Assembly (NCBI GenBank): GCA_029298735.1
Contig: JANSLP010000070.1
Coordinates: 62,001-126,000, forward strand
Origin: Ophiostoma sp. CBS 140.51
Lineage: Eukaryota; Ascomycota; Sordariomycetes; Ophiostomatales; Ophiostomataceae
Length of the DNA stretch: 64,000 nt
Direction of reading: 5' to 3'
The number at the start of each line of letters is the position of its first letter. Position 1 is the stretch's first letter. The notes beneath the pieces were generated by a model. It worked only from the letters and a program-made list of their open reading frames with translations. It was not told the DNA's origin and made no database searches. A program made the position numbers and the translations under genes. Shown here one piece after another: positions 1 through 11,742 of this stretch.

Positions 1-1217
1 CAAGAGAAAAAAAAGTGAGCGTCTTCGAGAAAACGTGATAAAAGCGAGAACCAGAAGCCGCCAAATACAACTCTACGGGAGAGGGATTGGTTTCAGACAG
101 ACTTTGCAGCCGCTCCTGCGCTTCCCTTGTCACCGCCCAGAAATAGAGAATGAGATAAGCCTCATTTTGTGCTTCTACGACGTATCACGTCCCTTATTCG
201 ACTATCATACTCCGTTATAGCACACTCATAAACTCAAATTCAATGGTTACCCAGACGTTCGTATGCTCTTCTGCCGCCCGACTTACCGCCCTCTCAGAGG
301 CCCCATAGAGGCATGAGAATACTTACGTGGACATGAACATCGTGCATCCGTACTGAGTGTACAAGTAGCACCGGCTCCTTGGTCGTTGCCCGAACCAGGG
401 AACAGTGAGCGAACCTTGCATGGATTAGGCTGGACCCGAGTCCGGGACTGGGCTTCTGTCTTGACCTGCATGGGATGCCTCCCTGGGCTTTTTACGACGT
501 TGGAAGTACGACGTACACATATTCTGTTCAAGTCCAATCTTTACGGGAGGATTACAAACAGAGTGCGAAAGCATGTGCATGTTGGCGGATTTGGGGGCGC
601 CCCCTGTCCGACCCAAAAAGTCTAAAACGGATGGACAGCTGGCGCGGCAGGGGGTGGGTGTGTCGTGGACGGTACATCTGATGCAGCTGAAACGGAGCGA
701 GAGAAGACAAAAGTCCAGACCGTCCAGACCTCTCCGTCCAAATAATTTTTAGCTCTAATGTGGACAACGTGCACACATAACGGTATGCTTCTAGAATTAC
801 AGCAAAACAACCTTCACATATCATTTTACATCGCAGTGTTCAATAGACGTAGTCAAAGCAAAAATTCGATAAGTTCAACAATCCCAAACAAAACTCCTTG
901 CTATGCTGTCTTGCGGGTGGCCTCGTTCTGTGTAAATCAAGCCAATCCCCTTTTGTGTTTTCGCTAGAAACTGAAGATGGTAAATCAAGAGGCGGGCTGT
1001 AGAAGCTCTCCGCCGTGGTAGCGTATTGAACAAAAAATGCAGCAAAAATCCTCCGATAAAGAAACGCAACGCAACGCATAAAGAAACAAGATAACAAATC
1101 CCGTCATCTCATTCCCTAGGCATCATCTCTAGTCTTCGTCTTCGTCTTGAGCTGTAAAGTCTATTCTATAGCAGAAAGAAGTAAACCCACTCTCACTCTC
1201 ACTCACAACTGCTCACT
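1..1217. other. intergenic; no gene supported
   Basis: No open frame here looks like a protein family, and the short frames overlap each other on both strands. The right part is the 3' flank of the AGC kinase gene that ends at 1218 on the minus strand. No RNA gene or repeat was recognised. Confidence 0.5.
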
Positions 1218-3329
1218 CTACTCCATAAACGACGGAAAGTTGCTCTCGTTGAGCAGGCTTGAGCTTGCCACAAAGCTGAAGCCGCCAAAGGGATCGTCCC
1301 GGAAACTCATGGCGCTGGGTCCACCGCCAGCAATGCTCCGGCCACGGGGACGGGTCTCGTATGGACTAGGGTCACGTCCTCCGCCAGGGCCTGTCGTGGG
1401 CGACATCATCGGGCTCAGGGGCAGGTCCGTGAACTCGGTCGCAAAGTTCTCAGCCAGCTCGGGGTCCGTAATGACGGGCTGGATGGGCGGCTCGACCTCG
1501 CGCGCAGCCAGGCGCACCCAGTCAATCTTGCGGAAGAAGCGGTGCTTCTTGAGAATATCCAGGTCCTTGGGCATGTTGGCACCGAGGCGCTTGCGGGGCT
1601 CCTTACGGAGAAGACGAGTGAGCAGGTCCTTGGCGTCCGGGCTCAGGAAATAGGGCAGCACAAGCTTCTGCTTGACAATGTTCTCCTGGATCTTGGCATT
1701 GTTGCGGCCACGGAATGGCGGGTTGCCCGTCATAAGGTCAAACCCGAGCGCACCAAAGGACCACCAATCAACAGCGCGGCCGTACTTGTTGCCCTGCACG
1801 ACCTCGGGCGCCATGTACTCGACGGTGCCCAAGATGGAGTTGCAGCAGGCGTCGTCCGAAGTTTCCGTAGCCGTCGACCCGGCGCGGCTGCGTCCCCCGG
1901 GGCCGGGCAGCGCCACCTTTGACAGGCCAAAGTCGGTCAGCAGCAAATGACCCTCAGCATCCAAAAGACAGTTCTCGGGCTTAAGGTCGCGGTAGACCAC
2001 GCCCAGTGTGTCGTGAAGATGCGACAGGGCCAGTGCCATCTCAGCCATGTAGAAGGCAGCCGTCGCCTCGCTGAACATGCGCTCCGAGCTCAGGTGCGTA
2101 AACAGCTCGCCGCCCTGGCCGTACTCGAGAATGAGGTACAGCTTCTCGCGGTCCTGGAAGGCATAGAACAGCTTGACCACAAAGGGGTGGCGGTTGACCG
2201 ACTCGAGAATCTGGCGCTCCGTCTTGGTCTGCTCCACAAGCTTCTTGTGCACAACAAGAGACGCCTTCTTGAACTGCTTCTGCGCATACAGACGGCCCGT
2301 CGAGTTCTGCTTGACCAGCAGCACGGTGCCGTACGATCCCTTGCCGAGGCAGCGCATCGGCTCAAAGTCGTCAGCTGTCATCTTCTTGGGCTTGCCATCG
2401 TCGGTGGCAGTGGTCGTCTCGGGAACTGGGGCCAAGGCCGTGCTCGTCGACGTGAAAGTGGGCGGCAGGTCGTCCGTCTCCAGCGAGCCTGCAAAGATGG
2501 ACGCCTCCATCTCGCTGTTCTCGGTCGCCTTGTTGCTGGTCTCCTTGACAGGGAAAGCATGTGTGTCGCGAACACTCTCGCTGATAAAATCGTGCTCAAG
2601 TTGGATGACGTAGCTCGTGCCGCTGGTCTCGCCGTTAGTCTCGGGCCCTGTCTCGTCGCCGCTCGTGTTGCTCGAGATGCCGTCGTGGCTGGTGCTGCGG
2701 CTGCTCTGGCCCGTCTGTGCGCCGCTCCCGTCAGAGTTGGTGGCCTTGGTGGACGAGGACGAGTCCGGCCGCTCGTCGTAGTTTCTAATCGTGAAGTCGG
2801 CACGGCCGGTCTGGCTCGTCTGGCTAGTTTGACTGGTCTGGCTCGCCTGGTGCTTGTGGAGAGTGCGTGTCTTGGTCGGCGAGAGAGGCGAGGCAATGCG
2901 CGCAGCAGTCACCACTGACGGAGCGACCGTCACTGTCGCAGTTGTGACGGGCGCCAGCGGCTGGAGCTGCGACGAGCGGCCCTTTGCGCCGGGCGAGCTG
3001 GCGCGCGAAGACGCAGCCGAGTTGTCAAGACTGAGCGGCTCCAGCTGCATACGCAGCTTGGCGATGCCACTCATCGCAGGTGAGCCCGAGCCCGACGGGC
3101 GCAAAACAGGGCTACAGTTAGCGCTGACGACATCATTGAGGACGGCGATGGGCTTCTTGCGGCCGCGACGAGAGTTCTTTCCGCCAGTTGGGGTGTTTCC
3201 TCCGTTGTTGTTGGTGTTTCTATTGTTGTTGCGGAGAGCGACGCCGTAGTCGCTGTCCTCGTCACCCGAGGTCACGGGCGTGCCGTGGAAGCCACGGACC
3301 GTGGTCAGTGCCGGCGATGCAGCTTCCAT
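1218..3329 (-). CDS. AGC-family protein kinase, S6K/Ypk3 (Psk1)-like
   Basis: Serine/threonine kinase of 703 residues in one exon. The N-terminal 320 residues are low complexity and include a TSQ tandem repeat near residues 160-178. The kinase domain starts near residue 322: glycine loop GKGSYG about 329, catalytic YRDLKPEN about 445, DFG about 465, and MAPE about 503, preceded by an insert between DFG and APE. The C-terminal tail has an SP-rich turn-motif region (LPLSPMMSP) and a hydrophobic motif FGGFSF near 681-686, the TORC-dependent site of AGC kinases. This architecture fits yeast Ypk3 and fission-yeast Psk1, which phosphorylate ribosomal protein S6 under TORC1 (family knowledge). I chose the ATG at 3327-3329; an in-frame upstream ATG at 3428 would add 33 unconserved-looking residues. 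Sch9 or Ypk1 identity is less likely because no C2 domain is visible. Confidence 0.88.
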   Translation of the reverse strand: MEAASPALTTVRGFHGTPVTSGDEDSDYGVALRNNNRNTNNNGGNTPTGGKNSRRGRKKPIAVLNDVVSANCSPVLRPSGSGSPAMSGIAKLRMQLEPLSLDNSAASSRASSPGAKGRSSQLQPLAPVTTATVTVAPSVVTAARIASPLSPTKTRTLHKHQASQTSQTSQTSQTGRADFTIRNYDERPDSSSSTKATNSDGSGAQTGQSSRSTSHDGISSNTSGDETGPETNGETSGTSYVIQLEHDFISESVRDTHAFPVKETSNKATENSEMEASIFAGSLETDDLPPTFTSTSTALAPVPETTTATDDGKPKKMTADDFEPMRCLGKGSYGTVLLVKQNSTGRLYAQKQFKKASLVVHKKLVEQTKTERQILESVNRHPFVVKLFYAFQDREKLYLILEYGQGGELFTHLSSERMFSEATAAFYMAEMALALSHLHDTLGVVYRDLKPENCLLDAEGHLLLTDFGLSKVALPGPGGRSRAGSTATETSDDACCNSILGTVEYMAPEVVQGNKYGRAVDWWSFGALGFDLMTGNPPFRGRNNAKIQENIVKQKLVLPYFLSPDAKDLLTRLLRKEPRKRLGANMPKDLDILKKHRFFRKIDWVRLAAREVEPPIQPVITDPELAENFATEFTDLPLSPMMSPTTGPGGGRDPSPYETRPRGRSIAGGGPSAMSFRDDPFGGFSFVASSSLLNESNFPSFME

Positions 3330-4341
3330 CTCGGATGGATGGATGGATGGACGTGTAGATGTTGGTTTCTGGTGATGTAGGATAGGGTCGGACGCGATGC
3401 GAGGGCTTCGTTCCCTGCACGCTCGCACGTCGTTCTATATCGTAATCGGAGGCAGCCTAAACGCGCGGGATGGCGCAGAACCCTCTTGATCAAGGGTTAT
3501 CGCCCCGGCGGCGTTCGGCGTCGCAACGTGCTTCCGAAATCAGTTTTCGAAGAAGGTTCTGGGCACTTGGCACACGCATCTGGGACCAGAAAGAGGATGG
3601 AGAGTTGTCGCGCGGTGTCGGTGTACTAGGCATTTGCGGGAAATACGAATAAAAAAAGTCGTTTGTATTAGGGTTGGGTGTTGTCGAAATGATGATGTGG
3701 TGACAAAAGGGAGAGGGAGGAAGAGAGGGAGGAAAGTGAGGAAAGTGAGAAGAGAGACAGAAACAGCACTTTAGTGAGTTTGCCTACTTAAGGTTGTAAA
3801 GAGAAAAAAAGGCGGAGCCTTGGAAAATCCCCCAGAAAAAATTAAGTGGATCCACTTTAGGTACCTGCTGAAAAAATGGTGGTCACTCTTTGGACGGAAG
3901 CAGCGAGTCAGATGTTCTGCAGAGAGCACATTCCGGGTATGTGCTGGTAATGTACGGAGGAGTACTGGACAGGAAGGCGCTAGCGACTGGCAATGCAATT
4001 GCGGCGCCGCAAGAGCCAACAAGGACCCAGTAAAAAGAACTAAAAAAAAAAAACTGTAGCAGACACAGGAGGGAAGGCGCGAGCGAGGGACAAGAGGAAA
4101 AAAAGTTTGGAGGGGTAAACGGGAAGCGACTAACAGCATGCAAGCGATATTGCCCTTTTGGTCGGTTAGAGGCAGTTCGTCATTTCGATTTTTTTTACCT
4201 CGTGCAAAACATCGTCGCCGACTTCGCATCCTTCTTCCTCTCTTTTTTTTCTGCATCACCACGATCACAACGACGACGAATTGACCCCTCCAACCCCTCG
4301 AATCCCTCCACCCCACACACAACCCCCCCAATCGAGACACA
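3330..4341. promoter_or_regulatory. shared upstream region of the kinase and ADE17
   Basis: About 1 kb separates the divergently transcribed kinase (-) and ADE17 (+). It holds a GGAT tetranucleotide run (about 3332-3350) just upstream of the kinase start, and a long pyrimidine-rich leader before the ADE17 ATG, typical of highly expressed filamentous-fungal genes. No specific factor site was assigned. Confidence 0.5.
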
Positions 4342-6301
4342 ATGGCTACCCAGCAGAGAATTGCCATCATCTCGGTCTACGATAAGACCGGGCTGCTGGA
4401 TCTGGCCAAGGGCCTTGTCAAGAACAATGTCCGCATCCTGGCCTCGGGCGGCACGTCCAAGATGATCCGCGAGTCGGGTTTTCCTGTTGAGTGAGTGATA
4501 TGGTGTGGTGTTGTGGAGACAATTGGTTTTCCAGGATTGGCTGGCCGAGAGTGACCGTTGCTGAAATAACCTTACTGACATGTACTCTTTTTCCCTTTCC
4601 CCAGGGACATCTCGTCCATCACCAAGGCTCCCGAGATGCTTGCGGGTCGCGTCAAGACGCTGCACCCCGCGGTCCACGCCGGTATCCTGGCGCGTGACCT
4701 GGCCTCCGACGAGAAGGACCTGGCTGAGCAGAACATCGAAAAGGTCGACTATGTGATCTGCAACCTGTACCCCTTCAAGGACACCGTCTCCAAGATCAAT
4801 GTGACGGTGCCCGAGGCTGTCGAGGAGATTGACATTGGTGGCGTCACTCTGATCCGTGCTGCTGCCAAGAACCACTCGCGTGTCACCATCCTCAGCGACC
4901 CTACCGACTACGCCGAGTTCATCAGCGAGCTCGAGGCTGGCGAGGTCAAGGAGACCAGCCGTAAGCTGTACGCCCTCAAGGCTTTCGAGCACACGGCCGA
5001 CTACGACGCCGCCATCTCCGACTTCTTCCGCAAGCAGTACGCCGGCGACGGCTTCCAGCACCTGGCCCTGCGCTACGGTGCCAACCCCCACCAGAAGCCC
5101 GCCGCTGCCTACGTCAAGGAGGGCCGTCTGCCCTTCACTGTCCTGGCCGGTTCCCCTGGCTACATCAACCTGCTCGACGCTCTCAACGCCTGGCCCCTGG
5201 TCAAGGAGCTCAAGGAGGCTCTGGGCCTGCCCGCTGCTGCCTCGTTCAAGCACGTCTCGCCCGCTGGTGCTGCTATCGGTACACCGCTGAGCGCCGAGGA
5301 GCGCAAGGTCTACATGGTCGACGACGTTGCCGGCATTGAGACCTCTGCCCTGGCTCAGGCCTACGCCCGTGCTCGTGGTGCTGACCGCATGAGTAGCTTC
5401 GGTGACATGATCGCCCTGAGCGACGTTGTCGACGTTGCGACTGCCTCCATCATTGGCAAGGAGGTGTCTGACGGTGTGATTGCACCCGGCTACGAGCCCG
5501 AGGCTCTGGCCATTCTGCAGAAGAAGAAGGGTGGCCGCTACCTGGTGCTGCAGATTGACCCCGAGTACACGCCCCCCGGCCGCGAGACCCGTACCGTCTA
5601 CGGTGTCACCCTGGCCCAGCACCGCAACGACGTCGTCATCTCGCCCAAGTCGTTCAGCACCATCATCACCCCCAAGGACGCTGGCGCTCTGCCCGAGTCG
5701 GCCCTGCGCGATCTGACCATTGCCACGATCGCCCTCAAGTACACCCAGAGCAACTCTGTGTGCTACGCCGCACGCGGCCAGGTTGTTGGTCTGGGCGCGG
5801 GCCAGCAGTCGCGCATTCACTGCACGCGTCTGGCTGGTGACAAGGCCGACAACTGGTGGCTGCGCTTCCACCCCCGTGTTCTGGGCATCAAGTGGAAGAA
5901 GGGCACCAAGCGCCCGGACAAGAGCAACGCCATTGACCTGCTGGTCAGCGGTCAGCTCCCCAAGTCGGGCTCGGAGCGCGAGGCCTTTGAGGCCGTCTTC
6001 GAGAGTGTCCCCGCCGCCTTCACTGACGCCGAGCGCGAGGAGTGGCTGGCCACCCTGACGGACGTCGCCGTCTCCAGTGATGCTTTCGTAAGTCTTCATC
6101 GTCTGTACTTCTATTTTGATTTACTCATCGCTAACGTGTTTGTAGTTCCCCTTCATCGACAACGTCTACCGCGCTGCTCGGTCAGGAGTCAAGTACATTG
6201 CCGCGCCCGGCGGCAGCCAGAACGACCAGCCCGTCTTCGACACCGCCGAAAAGCTGGGCATCACCTTTGTCGAGCAGAACATCCGTCTGTTCCACCACTA
6301 A
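4342..6301 (+). CDS. ADE17: bifunctional AICAR transformylase / IMP cyclohydrolase
   Basis: Catalyses the last two steps of de novo IMP synthesis in the cytosol: formylation of AICAR with 10-formyl-THF, then ring closure. Three exons: 4342-4490, 4605-6087 and 6146-6301, giving 595 residues, the usual family length. The N-terminal cyclohydrolase (MGS-like) domain shows ASGGTSKMIRESG and GRVKTLHPAVHAG; the transformylase domain shows LRYGANPHQKP and the catalytic Lys-His motif SFKHVSPAGAA. The last exon encodes the conserved C-terminus ending FVEQNIRLFHH. Both introns have GTGAGT/GTAAGT donors and CTGAC/CTAAC branch points; reading through intron 2 gives a false C-terminus. Equivalent to yeast ADE16/ADE17 and bacterial PurH. 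Nothing suggests loss of function. Confidence 0.97.
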
Positions 6302-7005
6302 GGTGTTCTGGTACGAACGAAAATGAAAATGAAATGGAAATAGGAAATTCCAAACAAAACTGTACAAAACACACAAAAAATCATGGGCTTATTAAAATAA
6401 GGAGGAAATACTTCAACAGCTTCATCTGTATACCCAGAAAATACACACCAAATTAAATAAAAATACTGGATTATTATGACATACAAAGTACCTTTTCAAA
6501 ATTATTTATAGCCAATGCAGGTCAGCCCGAATGACTTACACGGACAACAATGGGGCACAGACAGCCAACCCCAATCAACCCCAATCAGGCTTCATTCAGC
6601 TGCTTCCGGATACTCAAAGAACCGCGTCACCGGGTAAACGAGCTGATATCTTTTCATTCGGAGCTCCTTGACACGAAATCCTCTTTTACTATTTCTTTGT
6701 GCCTTCTCCTGCCCTTCCTGCCTCATCTCGTCTCACCACCCTTGTCTCGCCAACTCCGACGCATGAAACTTAACAGCGTATCACAAGGTTCATCACCCAG
6801 CACGGAGCACAAAGTGAGCAGGGCAATGACAGGGGCGAATGTAAAATGGTACCTTTGTGCTCGAAATGAAAGAAAAAAGTAGCTCATTTTCATGCGAGCA
6901 TCGATAGATTCTTAAAACGAGCAAAAATGGACTGCACATATTATCATGGGTATCGTATTTGGCTATTAAATCTATCCAGTTGGTCGAATCCGCGTAAATG
7001 TCCGA
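6302..7005. other. intergenic between convergent ADE17 and prp4
   Basis: AT-richer stretch carrying the 3' flanks of two convergent genes, with several A-rich runs and AATAAA-like words near 6450-6460. No gene-like frame was found. Confidence 0.5.
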
Positions 7006-8740
7006 CTATGAGTACAGACTCGTGCCGTCGTCGCGGCCCCAGAGCTTGACCGTCTTGTCGTGGCCACCGCTCACAATCCACATGCCGTCTCGGCTGACGT
7101 CGACGCTCGACACAGGACCTGTGTGGCCGTTGAGTGTCTGCACCAGCGCCCAGTCGTCGGCTGAGTAGATTTGAATCTTTTGGTCAAAGCCGCTAGACAC
7201 AAAGAACGTACCCGACGTCTTGGGCGTCTGCACGCCCGTCTTGGGGTCGATGCCGGGTGGCGTGCCCAGCAGGCCGTCATCGAGGCCCTTGAACCACCGT
7301 ACGTCTGACACGGTGCTCGTGTGTGCACCAATGCCGCCTGTACGCTGCACCTTGCGAATATCCCAGCATTTGATCCATCCGTCGGCCGACGCGGTCAGTA
7401 ACCGGTGGCCGTCTGCAGACCAATCCAAACCGTAGATGGGCTTGATGTGGCCGTCCAGGGGACCATCAAGAATCATGGCCGTGCGGCCAGACCGCAGATC
7501 CCAGATGCGGCCAATACTGTCCAGACCCGCACTTGCAATAAGCGAGCCGTCCGTATTAAAGCTCACGGCGTACACGCCCCGCGAGTGGCCATCTTGGCGC
7601 AGAATCTCAGCGGTGCTCTTCTTTGCCGCACCAGTACTAGACGTGCCCTCCTCGCCTGCCCGCTGCACATCCCACAACCGCCACGTAGCGTCCTCGGACG
7701 CCGACGCCAGGTACTTGCCGGACGGATGAAACTCAACGCGGCATACACGCTGGTCGTGGCCTGTGAGCGATGCCACGGGCGTGTCCTGGTTCAGTGACCA
7801 CAGGTTCACCAGGCCCTCGGCGCCACCCGAGGCTAGGTTGACCGAGTCCGCCGACACGCCCGACTCGGGCAATGTGGCACCGGGGAACCACGACAAGCCA
7901 CTAATCTTGCTCGTGTGCCCCCGCAGACTGCGCGTGTGCTCCAGGTCCGGAACACGGTACAGCCCCAGCGTACCACCAAAGTTGCCCGCCGCCACATATT
8001 GTCCGTTCGGCGAGATTCGCGTCATGCTAATGTTCCGGTCACCAATCGGCTGACTCGCCTGCAGCTCAAACCCCCGCAACTTGGTCTTGACCTGGTCGCG
8101 GAACTTGACGTGGGTACGCAGCGGGATCGCCGACTCGGCGCGCTGCAGGGCGACCTGGCGCCGCGTGCGGGGCAACGAGTAGGCTGTAATATCGAGGCGG
8201 GCTTGCAGCAGGTCCGGGCCACCGTGTGAAAATGTCTCCTGAGGCGCATCCTCGTCGTCTTCGTCGTCGTCGTCGTCAAACTCGCTGCCGAGGGCGTCGT
8301 CCATGTCGACGTCTTCTCCTCCAGCGGCCGCCTTGGCCGCCGCATTTCGGTCGGCAATTAGGCCGGCCAACAGGTCGCGCAGTCGTGCTTTCCGTTCCTG
8401 GTTCGTCTCGCCAAAGTAGATGATGGGTTCGCCAATCTCAATGAGCCTCTCGCGGACCTTGGCGTCTTCTTTTGGTACGGAGACGGTTGCCGCAATCTTT
8501 TTGCGGGCGAGTTGTGCGAGCAGTTCGGACGCCTTCTCGGCCGGCATCCCGGAGGCCGTCATGGGCATATCGTAGTCCTGTTCCATGGCTGAAAATGACG
8601 GTGTTAGCATGGTGCCAAGGGTGAGAACAATAGAAAGAGATGGGGGAATACATACGAATGCTTGCCAGGTCGATGCCCCCTTGTCGCCCCCCCTCCTCTT
8701 CCGCATCCTCCACATACGCCATCCGCGATGGGTGAATCAT
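7006..8740 (-). CDS. PRP4: U4/U6 snRNP-associated splicing factor Prp4 (WD40)
   Basis: Component of the U4/U6 di-snRNP and the U4/U6.U5 tri-snRNP in the nucleus. Two exons, 8740-8656 and 8588-7006, separated by a 67-nt intron (GTATGT donor, TGCTAAC branch, CAG acceptor), give 555 residues; human PRPF4 is of similar size. The first exon encodes 28 residues starting MIHPSRMAYVEDAEEE. The PRP4-type SFM motif lies near residues 60-105 (IGEPIIYFGET), followed by an Asp/Glu-rich stretch around 120-150. From about 214 to the C-terminus there are seven WD40 blades with GH...WD/LWD spacing, e.g. GHDKTVKLWG at the end. An open frame runs upstream of the second exon into the intron to position 8715, but it starts in the wrong frame for exon 1. 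Confidence 0.93.
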
Positions 8741-10269
8741 CTTGCCCGTACTGCTCGAGGGCAGCTCCTATAAAGTGTCGAGAGTATCGAGAAGCTTGTC
8801 GTCGACGTTGAGAATCTCACGCCAAGTGAGGCCGGTTGAAGCTTATGGACTTGCAGTAAAGCTAACCAAAGGTAGGATGCGTTATATGTCTCTTATTGTC
8901 GCTGTTCTTCTAGTTAAGATGTTGTCGTCGGGCCTTTGTCGTCGCCAATGTCTGGCTTCGTCGTTTCGATGTCGTTAGTTCTGCCTGGAAGCTGTCAGTT
9001 TTCTGCAGGACGCTATTATCGATAGTGCATTGGCCTGAGTCTGGCTCGCGCCGAGCTTTTTTTGCGCGCGTTCAGTGGTGTCACGTGCAGTTCAGTAAGG
9101 GTACCTTTCTCAGTTGCACCTTCCGGTCCGAGCTGTCCCCACACCTTCCCTTCTGAGATCAGCACCCAAACAGCGCCGAACCGTGCCACGCACCACACAG
9201 AGGTGGGTGCTGGACACCTTTCGAACCACCCCATAAAACAAAATGACTAGTTGAGGCAAAGCTATAAGGTATCATTCCTATTAAATTATTAATACAGAAA
9301 CCACTACAAAGCTTGAAATCTAAATAACAAAAAATCGTAAAAAATCTATATACTAGCTCATATTTTATCAGAATTCTTCTCTTACTCTCGATAGTAAAAA
9401 AATCTATTTTGGTGGCTTTTTGTTACTCCTTTTTCGCTGAAGCAAGGTTGTCTTCACTGACTTTCAGTGCTTTTGGTGTGCTTTTAGTGCTTTTTGAATT
9501 TTTGAATTAAATTTGTATAGAGTGGTTCAAAAGGTGTCCAGCACCCACCTCTGTGTAGTGTGTGGCACGGTTACCGAAAAGCACATGAAAGCCCAAAACG
9601 CGCCGAGCGCACCACCAAAAACTACCACTAGACACCTCAGCAAGGGAGAGCAACCGCCAACGCCAATCAGACGGCCCATTGTGCACACCACTCGCTGAGC
9701 GACACTAAACATCTTGGTCCTCCACACACACGCCACTGCCTCCTTCCCCATCTTCCGGCATCCGCAACTGCATCCGCATCCCGCCTTCCCGTGCTTCTCC
9801 GCGCAGTCCGCTGCCAAATTTGTGCCTCGTTCCTCAACGAACGGTAGTCGTTTAGCAGATCACCTCATACACGTCTTGTCCGCCAAAGACCACACCTCAC
9901 CGCAATTACGACATCTTCGACGCGTCAAGCGCAGTGCAATGGTGTACGAGACGTCCTCTCGGCGAAGCTAGACGTTTCGTGTTCCTGAGTTTCTCGGCCT
10001 TGTTTTTTGACTTTGATCTTCGTTTCGGTCTCGACCTTTGCTCCTAGGAGCCTATTCCAGACATTCCGCCACGGCTATCTAGCTCAGATGGACTCTGCAG
10101 TGTAGAGAAGAAGCTCGATTTGTCTTCTTCTCCAGTCTCGTCTTTCGACCTCGACCGTTGCGACGACCGTTGCGCCAGCCTAGCTCCCCCGTGGACCATT
10201 CTACCCCTCGACTACGTCCTCACCTATTACTTTCTCCGTCCCAGACTCCCACCCTACCGCTCGCCCAAG
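8741..10269. other. divergent intergenic region holding a foldback element
   Basis: Separates prp4 (-) from the Mpo1-like gene (+). The centre is occupied by an inverted-repeat element with an AT-rich core (9179-9572, listed separately). The right part (9700-10260) is C/T-rich and probably the leader of the Mpo1-like gene. No protein gene was found. Confidence 0.5.
9179..9572. mobile_element. MITE-like foldback element with 51-bp inverted repeats
   Basis: The arms 9179-9229 and 9522-9572 are inverted copies matching at 48 of 51 positions; the three differences are all transitions. The match continues weakly a few bases further inward, again mostly with transitions. The 292-bp interior is strikingly AT-rich and has no ORF. 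Size, arms and lack of coding capacity fit a non-autonomous DNA element. No clear target-site duplication is visible at the outer ends, so the exact boundaries and family are unknown. Confidence 0.6.
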
Positions 10270-11035
10270 ATGTCTCTCGATCTGGAAAAGCATCTCGTCT
10301 CTGTAAGTCGGCCCATTCCCGTCCAAAGCTTCTTTCGCGGCTGCCTGCAGCTCAGCATTGATTCATGAGTTTACAAGAGCTTAGCTAACCACCAACTCAC
10401 TTTTCTAGTATGGCGCCTACCACCACAACAATGTCAACGTCATTATCCACATGGTCTGCGTACCATTAATTCTCGTCACCAGCTTCTGGCTGGTAAGCTT
10501 ACTCTTCATGCCGTCTCGCTACCAAACAGATCACTTTCTGACCACACAAACTCTCTCTCAATAGGCCTCCAACTCCCCCACAATCATCCCGCTGCCGTCC
10601 TGGCTAACAATCCCAAACCTCCCCCTCAACCTCGGCACCCTCGCCGCCCTCACCTGGGGCGCCCTTTATGTACTGCTCGAACCCGTCGCCGGCACAGCAT
10701 TGGCGCTTCTGTGTCTGGGCGGTGCCGCCGCCGGCAACTACGCGCTCACCCACTTTGACGCCCACACCGTCACCACGTACGCCGCCGCCACGCACATTGC
10801 CTCGTGGATCCTGCAGTTTATCGGCCACGGCAAGTTCGAAGGCCGCGCGCCCGCCCTGCTGGACAACCTATTCCAGGCTATTTTCCTGGCGCCGCTGTTT
10901 GTGTGGCTGGAGCTGTTGTTCGCCTTTGGGTACCGGCAAGAGCTGCAGGGCCGGGTGGAAAAGGAGGTGCAAAAGGAGATTGCCAAGTTCCGGGCGAGCA
11001 AGACCGTGACGGCCAAGAACGGCAAGGCACAGTAA
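10270..11035 (+). CDS. Mpo1-like (DUF962) 2-hydroxy fatty acid dioxygenase
   Basis: Small ER-type membrane protein of 195 residues. In yeast, Mpo1 performs Fe(II)-dependent alpha-oxidation of 2-hydroxy fatty acids in phytosphingosine breakdown (family knowledge). Exons are 10270-10302, 10409-10492 and 10565-11035. The joined product starts MSLDLEKHLVS and continues YGAYHHNNVNVIIHMV, the conserved His/Asn-rich N-terminal signature. A second His cluster lies in THIASWILQFIGHGKFEGR, followed by PALLDNLFQAIFLAPLF, the family's C-terminal core. Three to four hydrophobic segments are visible. The C-terminus is Lys-rich (KTVTAKNGKAQ). Exon 2 is only 84 nt. The divergent neighbour is prp4, beyond the foldback element. 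Confidence 0.92.
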
Positions 11036-11742
11036 GCGACGACGTCGGCACAGCAAAACGAGCACCAACGGAAAACCCGAATGACAGGTCGCCCACCACC
11101 ACCCACCTACACTGAGCAACCGCCTCCAGAAAGCCGCCTCACATATAAGAGGCAACACGGGAAAACTATACGATTACATATACGACCATCGACTACGTCA
11201 ATTTTTATCAACCACCAGCATGCCTCGAGCAATGCATACTTTGCACATATGGCCCCTACATAGTGCCACTTCATACGAACCGATGTCACACGGTCTCGAC
11301 TACATATATCTAGCGTCTCAAAGCAGGCGTACGCATCAAGGGGAAGCACCAATGACGGCCCATCATACCTTTATATAAGGGCAGACCGTCGATGCGAGAG
11401 GAGGAAGCACATATTTATTTTTGTTTTTACGTTATTCGGGATGTCACAGCATTTATTATCACAAGCATTGTTTAGATTCAGGGACCAGATTTTTGTGTTT
11501 GGAGGGTTTTTTTGTTATTTTTTGTTTATTACAGCAAAAGCAGAACCAGACAGGAAAAAGAAAAGAAGAAGGAGAAAAATTGAAAACAACAAACTTTACA
11601 CGGCCAGCGTGGTGAAAGCGTTGAAAGGCCTACGCATCAGACGCCGTGAACGCCGATTTACGCCTTGCTACATGACTTTCCGTGAAACAGGAGAAGAAAA
11701 GAAAGAAAAACTTACCTGGATAGCTCATCGTCAACTCCCACC
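11036..11742. other. intergenic between convergent genes
   Basis: 3' flanks of the Mpo1-like gene (+) and the poly-Ser gene (-). A plus-strand frame near 11441-12130 runs over the end of the minus-strand gene and is its shadow. Nothing else was recognised. Confidence 0.45.

Noticed and set aside
1947..2918. 323-codon plus-strand frame over the kinase
   Set aside because: Antisense to the kinase domain and its linker; no conserved motif.
4195..6099. 634-codon minus-strand frame opposite ADE17
   Set aside because: Antisense shadow of a strongly conserved GC-rich coding sequence; no domain of its own.
9179..9229. tRNA-like B box (GGTTCGAAA on the minus strand)
   Set aside because: No A box, acceptor stem or cloverleaf could be drawn; better explained as the inverted-repeat arm.
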